A stretch of DNA of 64,000 nucleotides from Osedax fenrisi (GCA_964019155.1 OZ025243.1:89949399-90013398); one strand, 5' to 3'; shown: positions 1-11,599, counted from the first letter of the stretch. Numbers and translations are program-made. Notes: a model not told the origin generated them from the sequence alone.

Positions 1-705
1 AGTAATATTATTGTATATTATATTAAACGTATACAATTAAGTAATATTAACAATAATAACATTACAAATTCTAACCCAAAGTAATATTATTGTAGATTAT
101 AAGCATATATTATATTAAACGTCCATAAGTAAGTAATATTAACAATAATAACATTAATAATTCTAACACAAAGTAATATTATTGTATATTATAAGAATAT
201 ATTATATTAAACGTCCATAAGTAAGTAATATTAACAATAATAAAATAATAAAATTAACAATTCTAACCTAAAGTAATATTATTGTATATTATATTAAACG
301 TCCATAAGTAAGTAATATTAACAATAATAACATTAATAATTCTAACCTAAAGTAATATTATTGTATATTATAAGCATATATTATATTAAACGTCCATAAG
401 TAAGTAATATTAACAATAATAACATTAATAATTCTAACCTAAAGTAATATTATTGTATATTATAAGCATATATTATATTAAACGTCCATAAGTAAGTAAT
501 ATTAACAATAATAACATTAATAATTCTAACCCAAAGTAATATTATTGTATATTATAAAAATATATTATATTAAACGTATACAATTAAGTAATATTAACAA
601 TAATAACATTAATAATTCTAACCCAAAGTAATATTATTGTATATTATAAAAATATATTATATTAAACGTATACAATTAAGTAATATTAACAATAATAAAA
701 TTAAT
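1..705. repeat. ~80-100-bp tandem array, about 8 units, open at the window edge
   Basis: The unit starts AGTAATATTATTGTATATTA, passes ATATTAAACGTCCATAAG or ATTAAACGTATACAATTAAG and ends near CATTAATAATTCTAACC. Some units lack an internal ATAAGCATAT block, so lengths vary. The array may extend left of the window. Confidence 0.9.
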
Positions 706-739
706 GTTGAAAAATAGATATACCAGAACTGCAGCTGTT

Positions 740-799
<60 letters not shown>

Positions 800-857
800 G
801 TGTGTATAAGTTTTAAAGCTACTAGAATTCTAGTAATGAGTCATTACTAATGATAAC

Positions 858-1160
858 TGCCTGTGTGGCTCAGTGGCTAAGGCGTCAGACACACAAGCAG
901 TAGGACACGGGTTCGACCTTCATCCGGACCATTAATTAATTTTATAAAATGAGTCTTAAAATATTATTTAGAAGTGATCTTATATAATTGTGTATAAATA
1001 AATGATCGGCTCTCGTTAAAACCATGTATGCCTTAACATGAGAGCGGCTTCGAAGGGACATTAGAGCCATATATGGTTATAAGTGAAAACTTCATCTAAG
1101 TTCCTGGATGGGATGAAAGGACTCCACCAAATAAAAATAAAAAAACAAATAACAATAATA
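858..1160 (+). mobile_element. tRNA-derived SINE, copy 1
   Basis: The head carries RNA polymerase III boxes: A-box-like TGGCTCAGTGGCTAAGG and B-box-like GGGTTCGACC. A body follows (ATGATCGGCTCTCGTTAAAACC ... CATCTAAGTTCCTGGATGGG) and an A-rich AATAAC tail. The same sequence recurs at 40712-41020 and 48354-48640, proving a dispersed family. Confidence 0.9.
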
Positions 1161-1679
1161 TATTTGAATAATAATGAAAGCTAGGAATCATTCTCATTTT
1201 TATATAATACATAAACTAACTGCCCTTGTATGATGATCTTGATTACTATTTTTTTCTTTAACATTTTTAATAAGGATAATATTTTCTAATTAATTTTAAA
1301 TGTATTTATTATAGATTTTGGATATTCTATAGTATCGAAGTGTTTTCAGTTTAATATTAGGGATTTGTTTAAAATATCACTACATTTATAGTTTACGAAC
1401 ATAAATGTACCACTTTATTTACTTTACCATATTGAGATTTTTCATATTTCCATACCACTCTTCCACCATTGCAATATACCAGTAATAGCAGATAGTAATT
1501 GCTCTCTTTTACAATATGAGTCATCAATCAGTAGGTAGAGGTATCATACTGATAATGTGACAGATGTCATACAAGTGTCAAGGTCGTATCTCGTGTTTAG
1601 GGGAAATGAAAATAATTGTTGATGTTAGTTCTGTTTGCTTCAATAAGATTGTCCAGGTAATCTTATATAATTACTGAGC

Positions 1680-1862
1680 TTAACATAATATTTAGAAGTC
1701 ATTTAATATAATTGAGTATACAGTAATAATGATAGTCTATCATTAATACCATGTATACCTTACTATTAGTACATTATAGCCATTTGATATTACGTAAAAT
1801 AACCATAATAAAGTTCCTAGATGGAATGAAAGGACTCCACAAAATAATATTAAATACAAATA
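1680..1862 (+). mobile_element. Headless, diverged copy of the same SINE
   Basis: It retains the body landmarks (TTTAGAAGTCATTTAATATAATTG, AAGTTCCTAGATGGAATGAAAGG) but has no tRNA-like head and many substitutions. Confidence 0.7.
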
Positions 1863-1878
1863 AAATGAATTTTTGTGA

Positions 1879-1995
1879 ATATACACGAATTAAAAAAAAT
1901 ACGCATTGGTATACTTGATATAATTTTATAATGGATTTTTCTTCTTAATTCATTTATTATTATTTCAAATGCGTATTTTTTTAATTCGTGTATAG
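1879..1995. repeat. Inverted repeat, ~27-nt arms, ~60-nt loop
   Basis: Arms 1880-1907 and 1968-1994 (TATACACGAATT... and ...AATTCGTGTATA) are almost perfectly complementary. It may be a small MITE or a snapback sequence. Confidence 0.85.
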
Positions 1996-2935
1996 TCACA
2001 ACAATTAATTTTATTTGCCTATAGGTAAGTAATACAATGGACCTAAATGTGTGAAAGATATAGGCAGCCAGACTTGTATATTGAATACATTCTAATAAAC
2101 TTCAATAAATAATAATAATATAGAGTATATATTGACAATAATGCAAAAACTATGCCAGATTTGGTCAATGTATCCATTAAATATATGAAATGAACATATT
2201 CTATATAGTTCTGATATGTTAATATTATCGAATATAAAGGTTTAACAAGTTTAAAATAAGAAGTTTACAATCGATACATATCTAACTCTATACGATGTAA
2301 ATACAATTTTATATAACTTCCCGAGTATGCACATTAGAGCAGCATATATACATGTGTACATTGTACATTGTACACTGTACAATTGTAATTACCCTAATAT
2401 CCATAACTTCCCTTAATTAATGGGGTATATAATTTATAAAGGTGGAGGTCTAAGTATTATAAATTAAAAATGAGTATTGTACGATATATTAACAATATTA
2501 AAACCAATATAATATATTTTTAATTTCGTATATATATTCCATATATGGTCCCATTTTATCACCCTGTTAATATTATATATTTATAACTAGCGGATAGAAA
2601 ATATAAATAAGTGAATGTAAATCCAGTATGCATACTAATATTATGCATTTGATATATTCGTCAGTATTTAATTATGGAAGTAAACGTGGTAATATATCTC
2701 TCTCTTTATATATATATATATAAATCGTATATGAATCGTATACAAACTATAAATTTAAATAAACAATATAGGCCTAGTTTAGTTTTAATCATTTATCACT
2801 AGTCAACATTTCAGTCACACATCTCTCATAGTTTAATACACTGAATGTAACTGATAAATAGTCTCCATTACATATATCCATATCCTCGGTGATGTATACA
2901 AATACGTGATGTTAGATACAAGTAGAAGAGGTAGC
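1996..2935. other. 3' flank of the receptor gene, AT-rich, no gene seen
   Basis: Simple AT-rich sequence. A TGTACATTGTAC-type palindromic stretch lies at 2350-2385. The remainder of the 3' UTR, if longer than the AATAAA implies, would be here. Confidence 0.5.
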
Positions 2936-2941
2936 TTTATT
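2936..2941 (-). promoter_or_regulatory. AATAAA polyadenylation signal abutting the stop codon
   Basis: On the minus strand the stop codon is followed directly by AATAAA. If used it would give a 3' UTR of only a few tens of bases. AATAAA is frequent by chance in AT-rich DNA, so use is unproven. Confidence 0.45.
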
Positions 2942-3090
2942 TCAGAAGTAATACATGAATCCTGCCCAGTACATAGTGTTGAAACATACGAAAGTGAATG
3001 GAAACAGGATGCGTGACATCGAGTCTATTTTAGACACACTGACCGGATGTTGTTTATTAGCGTTGCGCATGTGCCGATATTGAGTGTTTC
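2942..3090 (-). CDS. Receptor exon 11 (149 nt): M4 and stop
   Basis: Residues 453-501 and a TGA at 2944-2942. It contains SVSKIDSMSRILFP, the family's pre-M4 motif, and the M4 helix TFVCFNTMYWAGFMYY; the chain ends one residue later. The acceptor is AACACAG, phase 1. The first 38 nt of the exon and its acceptor are duplicated exactly 107 bp upstream in the transcript (3160-3266). An AATAAA follows the stop codon without a gap. Confidence 0.95.
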
Positions 3091-3237
3091 CTGTGTTTCA
3101 GAGATAGCAATAGTTATAGTCATTTAGTAGATATATATATACATATATATATATATATATTTATTAGCGTTGCGCATGTGCCGATATTGAGTGTTTCCTG
3201 TGTTTCAGAGATAGCAATAGTTATAGTCATTTAGTAG

Positions 3238-3266
<29 letters not shown>
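3053..3266 (-). repeat. 107-bp perfect tandem duplication across the last 3' splice site
   Basis: Plus-strand 3053-3159 is repeated at 3160-3266. The unit holds the first 38 coding bases of exon 11, its acceptor, upstream intron sequence and an (AT) run. The gene therefore has a second identical acceptor with exon start at 3197. Confidence 0.95.
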
Positions 3267-3273
<7 letters not shown>

Positions 3274-3568
3274 TTGTATACATCGATAGTAGAAAATACG
3301 CTTATTGATACCATGTTATTTTAATTTCTAATATCCACTCTTTTAAATTTGGATATGCAATTATGATCTAAATTATTTAATATATTTATTATACATATAT
3401 AAATAAACTAACGATTATATATATAGAAATAATAATTATTGTATAGTATGTATTAAATGATATAACATAGCTATACACAATACACATATAATATATTGCG
3501 TAATAGTAATGCTACCGGTAAGGTAACAGGTGTACTATAATATTGGTGATATTTAGCTATTTTGTTAC

Positions 3569-3824
3569 CTCTGAGACAATGCATAAACATGACAGGACAG
3601 GACTCTTTCTTAGCTGAACGTTGATTGGTCAGCGTATACCGACGTAGATCTCGTCTCTGCACAGAACCCATACCGCCAGGGGAGAAATTATCCTCCTCCT
3701 CTTCCTCATACTCTTCCTCCTCGGGTACTAGCATCGTGTCTCTCCTATCCCTCCTCATACTCCTCCCCATCCCTCTCAGCGAATATCTCTTGCCTAGTTC
3801 CATCCAGTCGTCAGACACATCATC
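3569..3824 (-). CDS. Receptor exon 10 (256 nt): M3-M4 cytoplasmic loop
   Basis: Residues 368-452. Acceptor CTATCAAAG, donor CAGAG|GTAACA, phase 0 in and 1 out, matching both neighbours. The content is charged and low in hydrophobics, as in the large intracellular loop: a basic stretch (RSMRRDRRD), an acidic run of ten Glu with one Tyr (402-411) and a second basic stretch (QRRDLRR). This loop is poorly conserved, so assignment rests on position, phase, open frame and composition. Loops of this type carry trafficking and phosphorylation sites; none is assigned here. Confidence 0.85.
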
Positions 3825-4429
3825 CTTTGATAGAGTGAAGGTTATACGTACTATTGTGTGCAAATAGGACTTTATCTGTAGGTAATCTGTAAGTTATACG
3901 TACTATTGTGTGCAACTAGGAATTTATCTGTAGGTAATCTACATACAATGACATATGTGATGTCCCTTAGAATACAGTCTATCATTGTATTTGAAGTTAC
4001 TCGACATTGAGTGATATTGTTATTCTAATGTAGTTCTGGAACGGGTTTAATTTATTATAGATCATTATCTATAATCATATAACTACGGAATATAATAAAC
4101 CTACATTACTTATTACAATTTATCATACTAATATTATAAATTTAATAATATATTTATTAATATTTGTGTAAAATATATTATGTTAAACAATCTATCATAT
4201 TAACATGCATACATACTTACACACCATACATATAGATACACCTACACAGTATAGTATATTCATATAGCTATCAATATTATAATTTCTCGAACCGTCTACA
4301 TTGCTATTAAATTTTTAACATAATAATAGTTATGCAATATGCAGTGTAATTATGATGACGTCACTGCAATATTTACTTCACACACACACATACACACACA
4401 CATACACACGTTATATTAGTACAAAATCA

Positions 4430-6990
4430 CATTACAATTATTCCTCAGCTTGAAATTTGTACATCAAACTGCAATTTTCGTTTTACTAAACTGAAAATAA
4501 AAAATAATATAATTCCAATCCTACTAGTATACAGACCACCAAATAACTGCCATACAACTTTTGCTTTATAATTTACAAATTTTATACATGAACATAACTA
4601 TGATAACCTGGTATTCTAGGAGATTTCAACTTCCACTATGACTCTGACAAACTACACCACCAAGACTTTAAATGACTTTGTAAATAACTGAATTTAACTT
4701 AACACGTTAATTTTGCAACTCATACCCACGGATATATACTAGACCTGATACTCACATACAACCATTATAATATACTAATACATAAACCAACACGCTCTAC
4801 ATTACTCACTGACCATTACGCAATAAACTCTCAACTTAATATACTTAACTCCTCACCTAAACAGACCCTACTTACTTAAAGGTGTATTAGGAAAATAAAT
4901 ATTGATGAATTTTCATTTGATTTTATCTCTATGATAAATAAAACCCAAATTACATTACTCAATTAAACACTAAACTGAAACAACTATTAAATCAACATGC
5001 ACCACTGAAAACAAACTACTTGACTCTACATAATGAAACACCATGGTTTAACTCCAAATTAAATAATTTAAAAGTTTTATTTAGAAAATCGTGTAGACTT
5101 TTTACGATATCACCATCACACTCAAACTTAATTGACCTACGAAAAAATAGATATATATATACAGGAATGAACTGAAATCTACAAAAACAGACTACTTTAC
5201 TGATAAAATAAACGATTGTTCACACGACTATAAACAACTCTATTAAATAACTAAGACCCTTTTAGGAAAAAATAAAAATTCTACGCTCCCACTTTTTCCC
5301 GATGATCAACTATGTAAGCAATTTGAAGAATATTTTATAGACACAATTAACACCATTTGTAATAGACTCTCTTGTACATTTAACCCTCTTTATAATGCAC
5401 CCCAAATATTACCATGCACTTCGACACTAACACATTTTACTTTACCTACTTATACTGCAATCTACAATTATATTGTCACTGCTAGATGCTCTTCACCATA
5501 CTACCAAATTACTCTATACTTAATACAAAAACTAGCAACAAATCTGACTTTGACTTACAAAAATATAATTGATAACTCATTTATAACAGGAACTATTCCA
5601 AATTTATTAAAAAACGCAATAATTACTCCAATAATAAAAAAAACTAATCTTGACTCTTCTGAATTCTCAAATTACAGACCTAAATCTCAACTACCTCTAC
5701 TAACTAAAATTCTTGAAAAAATGGTATATACTCAACTCTCATACTACTTAACTGCAAATATGTTGCAGGACATAAGACAAAATGCATTCCGTAAACTCCA
5801 TAGTACTTAAACCACTGTACTATATCTTTTCGACGACTTATATAACTCACTAGATACTGGATAACCAATACAGCTAATACTACTTGACTTATCTTCTGCA
5901 TTCGACACCCTTAGACTTTACATACTGTTAGAAAGACTCAGAAACATAGGAATACAAGATATAACAATGGAATGGTTTTCTAATTTTATTAAAGATAGAA
6001 ATTATTTCATTAAAATAAGAAATAGCTACTCTAAATCATATACCATCGATCACGGTGTTCCTCAAGGTTCAATACTTTCCCCAATTCTCTTCTCTATATA
6101 TCTTATTCCATTACAAACAATTATGAAACGTTATCCATCTATTACTTACAACTTATACTCAGACGACATAGAACTACACGCAACGATAACAAACTCTACC
6201 CAACTACAAGACTGTTTACACGAACTACAAAACTGGCTAACAAATAATAACCTAATACTAAACCACAATAAAACTGAACTATTAAATATCACTGATGACC
6301 CAAATACTTACTTCCCTGACATTATTATTAATCAACACAAAATCATTCCCACCAATTCTGTTAAATACTTAGGCGTCAACTTCAATAATAAACTTAATCT
6401 AGATAAACATTACAGCTTACTTACTCAATCTACGACTGCACAGCTATTCATTATTAAAAAAATACGACCATACTTAAATAGAAATACTACAAAACTACTA
6501 ACTCAGACTCTCATATTTCAAGACTACAATACTGCAACTCACTATTCTCAGGAACTGAAAAACTGAAATTAGACAAACTTGACAAAATAATTAACCGCTC
6601 AATTATAAATATATACCGACTACAGAAGACTGACTATACAACTAGCATTACTGACTTACCTAACAAACTTAACTGGCTAAAAACTGAAGATTCTATCAAC
6701 TACAAAATACTTACAATACTTAAAAAGACTATTACCTACTTATAACTTACCCTATAATTTACGAAACAAAATAAAACATAAACCAAACACTAGACTTTTA
6801 TGTAATAACAATTCCACTAAACTACACCAACCTATTACCCATTGCATCAAATACGAAAGGATAAAATGCAGCTCTGCATCAACAATTAGATGGAATAAAC
6901 TACCCCCGCAACTTAGAAATCAAAATATATCAATTAATATCTTTAAAAGAAATTAAAAAAAATTCTTATCGCCCAACATTGATGTTCGTT
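4430..6990 (+). pseudogene. CR1/Jockey-like LINE relic (endonuclease and reverse transcriptase)
   Basis: A degenerate non-LTR retrotransposon inside intron 9, antisense to the receptor. An endonuclease landmark (GDFNFHYD) is near 4612-4640. Reverse transcriptase motifs follow in order: SNYRP near 5680, LLDLSSAFDTL near 5880-5910, GVPQGSILSPIL near 6050-6085, the catalytic YSDD near 6155-6166 (usual form YADD), NHNKTELL and KYLGV. Frameshifts and stops break the 5' half; one stretch (5967-6566) is open for 199 codons. It ends before an (AT)n run at 7017. A related fragment is at 41195-41610. Confidence 0.9.
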
Positions 6991-7011
6991 TATTCGTAAT
7001 ATTATCGTGCG

Positions 7012-7042
<31 letters not shown>

Positions 7043-7629
7043 ATGTATACATCCGCTATTGTTATCTATATGTGAATATATTGTTAGATCCACAATATAG
7101 AATTATAATTATTAATGATGTGCTTAAATACATACTTAAACAAAAACAACAACAACAACAACAATAACACACACACACACACACACATATATACACACAT
7201 ACACAGTGTATTACACACACACTCACACACATAATGATATAATGTATTGTAGGTAAGAACTTGTATCACGTGTCAGTGTATGCCTGGCAGGATCCTCCCT
7301 GGGAGGATCATTGAACACGTATCACCTACCACCCATACAGTGTATGGGACCTCCCTCCTCCACATACGTGATAGTAATCAAGTTACAACTATATTCCTAT
7401 TCGAGATGCTACAATACATTATATTTGAAGCTAGCCCAAACACTTATATGCAGAAGTTGGTAAAGTGTAAATGCCTAAACTACGTGGAGGATATGCATTA
7501 TAGCTATATAGCTATATAGCTACACCTCATGGTTATAATACAAGTATACATTATACCTACAGAGTTAGCTGGTAAAGTGGGATACTATATATACATACAG
7601 GCTGTATGAATCATACAGTATGATACAGA
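7043..7629. other. Intron 9 remainder, no gene seen
   Basis: Contains (CAA)n and (CA)n runs at 7140-7230 and a palindrome GATCCTCCCTGGGAGGATC at 7290-7308. Open frames here are short and lack family features. Confidence 0.5.
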
Positions 7630-7800
7630 TTACCTTATAGCTACATAGAGCTTACATTATATCCCCTAGCTATAGCTTACTTTATATCCCATAGTTATAG
7701 CTTACCTTATACCCTATATACATACAGCTTACCTTATACCCCCTAGCTATAGCTTACCTTATACCACATAGCTATAGCCTCCCTTATACCCCATACATAT
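7630..7800 (-). repeat. Tandem array with U1-like 5' splice sites behind exon 9
   Basis: Five to six units of about 25-35 bp built on plus-strand AGCTATAGCTTACCTTATACC. Read on the gene strand, units carry AAG|GTAAGC or close variants, near the ideal donor CAG|GTAAGT. The array begins about 60 nt beyond the real exon 9 donor. Confidence 0.8.
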
Positions 7801-7858
7801 GCGGCTATATACTTAGCATTCATAACATGAACAACATGCGCTAGTACGCATGACTAAC

Positions 7859-8064
7859 GCCTTCCCCATCATCATCAGCCCCTGGTGAGAGAGAGTTCTT
7901 GCTCTTAGTGAAGTAGTTAACGCCCGCGTACTCGACAAGTGCTGCGAACACGAAACAGAAGGACACGAGAAGAAACCAGTCCAGCGCTGTAGAGTAGGAC
8001 ACTTTAGCAAGACCCTGACGTCCGGTTAATGCTATCGTAGTAGTGGTCAGTATCGTCGTTATAC
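7859..8064 (-). CDS. Receptor exon 9 (206 nt): M2-M3
   Basis: Residues 299-367. It opens GITTILTTTTI, the rest of the pore helix (6' T301, 9' gate L304). Then come K319 of the M2-M3 linker, STALDWF and the M3 helix CFVFAALVEYAGVNYFTK, all closely alpha/gamma-like. The end is acidic (GADDDGEG), beginning the cytoplasmic loop. The acceptor CTCGCAG directly abuts a GT-rich minisatellite. The donor GGC|GTTAGT (phase 0) is followed in the transcript by an array of stronger-looking donors (7630-7800). Read-through past the donor meets a stop after five codons. Confidence 0.97.
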
Positions 8065-8066
8065 CT

Positions 8067-8380
8067 GCGAGGTGCGGGGTGGTGTGTGAGGTGCGGGGCG
8101 GTGTGTGAGGTGCGGGGTGGGTGTGTGAGGTGTGGTAGCAGCGGTGTGTGAGGTGCGGGCGGGTGTGTGAGGTGCGAGGCGGGTGTGTGAGGTGCGGGGC
8201 GGTGTGTGAGGTGTGGTAGCAGCGGTGTGTGAGGTGCGAGGTGGGTGTGTGAGGTGCGGGGCGGTGTGTGATGTGCGGGGTGGGTGTGTGAGGTGCTGTA
8301 GCAGAGGTGTGTGATGTGCGGGGCGGTGTGTGAGGTGCGGGCGGATGTGTGATGTGCGGTTGCAGAGGTGTGCGCTCACT
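8067..8380. repeat. GT-rich minisatellite abutting the exon 9 acceptor
   Basis: Units of about 19-20 bp (GGTGTGTGAGGTGCGGGGC and variants), with a longer composite unit including GTGTGGTAGCAGC. On the gene strand it is C/A-rich and supplies the pyrimidine-rich stretch before CTCGCAG. Confidence 0.92.
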
Positions 8381-8895
8381 CAACTGAGGCATGGCTAGCT
8401 ATTATTTAGTGATGTTTAAATTCGTGATATCTTAACTATAACAACAGCTATTAACTTAGATCTATAAATAACTAAATATACGTTCTATTAAAAATGTACC
8501 TAATAATACTTAATCTAATGACATCTACTATTCCTTATCCAATGACATCAAATGATTCTTTATATAATGATAACATAAGCTTATGTAGACTATATTGGTG
8601 ACGTAACGTTATTGATATTTACATTTCAATCTATATCGACATTAATATTGATACTGACATCATTATCGACTTGATATTGACAGCGATATTGACATTTGTA
8701 TATATATATAGTGGTATTAACAATGATATTTACACTGCTATGTATATTGATATTGACAGCGATATTTACATTGCTATACTATACACTGTATAGTGATATT
8801 GACATGATAGATATATATGTCACTGATATTGACATCGATATTGACATCTACATCCACACGGCCTGCTATAGCACACATAGTCTAACGCTACTAAC

Positions 8896-9048
8896 CTAGT
8901 GTAACTCTGGCTGGGACAGCCTCCCTATTGATGTAGAATGAAACCCATGAGATGATCACTATCAGGTAGCACGGCAGGTAGATCTGCAACAGGTAATAGC
9001 CTATCTCACGCTTCAGATGAAATCGTACGCTTAGAACAGATCTATTTC
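8896..9048 (-). CDS. Receptor exon 8 (153 nt): M1 and start of M2
   Basis: Residues 248-298. It encodes FHLKREIGYYLLQIYLPC (pre-M1 and M1 with the conserved Pro273), SWVSFYINRE, then AVPARVTL entering M2. Pro-Ala-Arg 293-295 is the anion-selectivity motif. The 2' pore position is Thr297. Loop C here reads GNRS, so the usual aromatic is Arg250 and a glycosylation sequon is created. The acceptor CTAACAG is the edge of the 30-bp minisatellite. Donor CTAG|GTTAGT, phase 1. Length 153 nt matches my memory of the vertebrate exon. Confidence 0.97.
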
Positions 9049-9050
9049 CT

Positions 9051-11590
9051 GTTAGTGGTGACCTCTACATGTTAATTAGTGTTAGTGGTGACCTCTACAT
9101 GTTAATTAGTGTTAGTGGTGACCTCTATATGTTAATTAGTGTTAGTGGTGACCTCTACATGTTAATTAGTGTTAGTGGTGACCTCTACATGTTAATTAGT
9201 GTTAGTGGTGACCTCATTATGTTAATTAGTGTTAGTGGTGACCTCATTATGTTAATTAGTGTTAGTGGTGACCTCTACATGTTAATTAGTGTTAGTGGCG
9301 ACCTCTACATGTTAATTGGTGTTAGTGGTGACCTCTACATGTTAATTAGTGTTAGTATTGACCTCATTATGTTAATTAGTGTTGTGGTGACCTCTACATG
9401 TTAATTAGTGTTAGTGGTGACCTCATTATGTTAATTAGTGTTAGTGGTGACCTCATTATGTTAATTAGTGTTAGTGGCGACCTCATTATGTTAATTAGTG
9501 TTAGTGGTGACCTCTACATGTTAATTAGTGTTAGTAGTGACATCTGCATGTTAATTAGTGTTAGTGGTGACCTCATTATGTTAATTAGTGTTAGTGGTGA
9601 CCTCTATGTTAATTAGTGTTAGTGGTGACCTCTACATGTTAATTAGTGTTAGTAGTGACCTATATATGTTAATTAGTGTTAGTGGTGACCTCTACATGTT
9701 AATTAGTGTTAGTGGCGACCTCATTATGTTAATTAGTGTTGGTGGTGACTTCATTATGTTAATTAGTGTTAGTGGTGACCTCTACATGTTAATTAGTGTT
9801 AGTGGTGACCTATATATGTTAATTAGTGTTAGTGGTGACCTCTACATGTTAATTAGTGTTAGTGGCGACCTCATTATGTTAATTAGTGTTGGTGGTGACC
9901 TAATTATGTTAATTAGTGTTAGTGGTGACCTCTACATTTTAATTAGTGTTAGTGGCGACCTCATTATGTTAATTAGTGTTAGTGGTGACCTATACATGTT
10001 AATTAGTGTTAATGGTGACCTCATTATGTTAATTAGTGTTAGTGGCGACCTCTACATGTTAATTAGTGTTAGTGGTGACCTCATTATGTTAATTAGTGTT
10101 AGTGGCGACCTCATTATGTTAATTAGTGTTAGTGGTGACCTCATTATGTTAATTAGTGTTAGTGGTGACCTCATTATGTTAATTAGTGTTAGAGGTGACC
10201 TCTACATGTTAATTAGTGTTAGTGGTGACCTCTACATGTTAATTAGTGTTAGTGGCGACCTCATTATGTTAATTAGTGTTAGTGGCGACCTCATTATGTT
10301 AATTAGTGTTAGTGGTGACCTCATTATGTTAATTAGTGTTAGTGGCGACCTCTAAATGTTAATTAGTGTTAGTGGTGACCTCATTATGTTAATTAGTGTT
10401 AGTGGTGACCTCATTATGTTAATTAGTGTTAGTGGTGACCTCATTATGTTAATTAGTGTTAGTGGTGACCTCTATATGTTAATTAGTGTTAGTGGTGACC
10501 TCTACATGTTAATTAGTGTTAGTGGTGACCTCATTATGTTAATTAGTATTAGTGGCGACCTCATTATGTTAATTAGTGTTAGTGGTGACCTCATTATGTT
10601 AATTAGTGTTAGTGGTGACCTCATTATGTTAATTAGTGTTAGTGGTGACCTCATTATGTTAATTAGTGTTAGTGGTGACCTCATTATGTTAATTAGTATT
10701 AGTGGTGACCTCTACATGTTAATTAGTGTTAGTGGTGACCTCTACATGTTAATTAGTGTTAGTGGTGACCTCATTATGTTAATTAGTGTTAGTGGTGACC
10801 TCATTATGTTAATTAGTGTTAGTGGTGACCTAATTATGTTAATTAGTGCTAGTGGTGACCTCTATATGTTAATTAGTGTTAGTGGTGACCTCATTATGTT
10901 AATTAGTGTTAGTGGTGACCTCATTATGTTAATTAGTGTTAGTGGTGACCTAATTATGTTAATTAGTGCTAGTGGTGACCTCTATATGTTAATTAGTGTT
11001 AGTGGTGACCTCATTATGTTAATTAGTGATAGTGGTGACCTCATTATGTTAATTAGTGTTAGTGGTGACCTCATTATGTTAATTAGTGTTAGTGGTGACC
11101 TAATTATGTTAATTAGTGTTAGTGGTGACCTCATTATGTTAATTAGTGTTAGTGGTGACCTCTACATGTTAATTAGTGTAGGTGGTGACCTCATTATGTT
11201 AATTAGTGTAGGTGGTGGCCTCTACATATTAATGAGTGATAGTGGTGACCTCATTATGTTAATTAGTGTTTGTGGTGACCTCTACATGTTAATTAGTGTT
11301 AGTGGTGACCTCTATATGTTAATTAGTGTTAGTGGTGACCTCTAAATGTTAATTAGTGTTAGTGGTGACCTCATTATGTTAATTAGTGTTAGTGGTGACC
11401 TCATTATGTTAATTAGTGTTAGTGGCGACCTCATTATGTTAATTAGTGTTAGTGGTGACCTCTACATGTTAATTAGTGTTAGTGGTGACCTCTACATGTT
11501 AATTAGTGTTAGTGGTGACCTCATTATGTTAATTAGTGTTAGTAGTGACCTCTACATGTTAATTAGTGTTAGTAGCGACCTCTATAGTTT
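9051..11590. repeat. 30-bp minisatellite, about 84 units, intron 7
   Basis: The unit is GTTAGTGGTGACCTCTACAT plus GTTAATTAGT, with a CTCATTATG variant. Because 30 is a multiple of three, the plus strand is open for hundreds of codons as a ten-residue repeat; this is not a gene. Neighbouring units show higher-order copying (for example a 120-bp block at 10831 repeated at 10951). The array starts at the exon 8 acceptor. Confidence 0.98.
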
Positions 11591-11599
11591 ATTGAATAT

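Noticed and set aside
1..705. Mitochondrial control region or rolling-circle origin because of the AT-rich repeat
   Set aside because: Neighbouring SINEs and a spliced nuclear gene make a mitochondrial origin untenable.
3625..3867. 80-codon plus-strand frame with poly-Ser
   Set aside because: Antisense shadow of receptor exon 10 (the poly-Glu run).
8059..8379. 106-codon minus frame rich in His, Pro and Thr upstream of exon 9
   Set aside because: It is the GT-rich minisatellite read through into exon 9; the splice acceptor at 8065 separates them.
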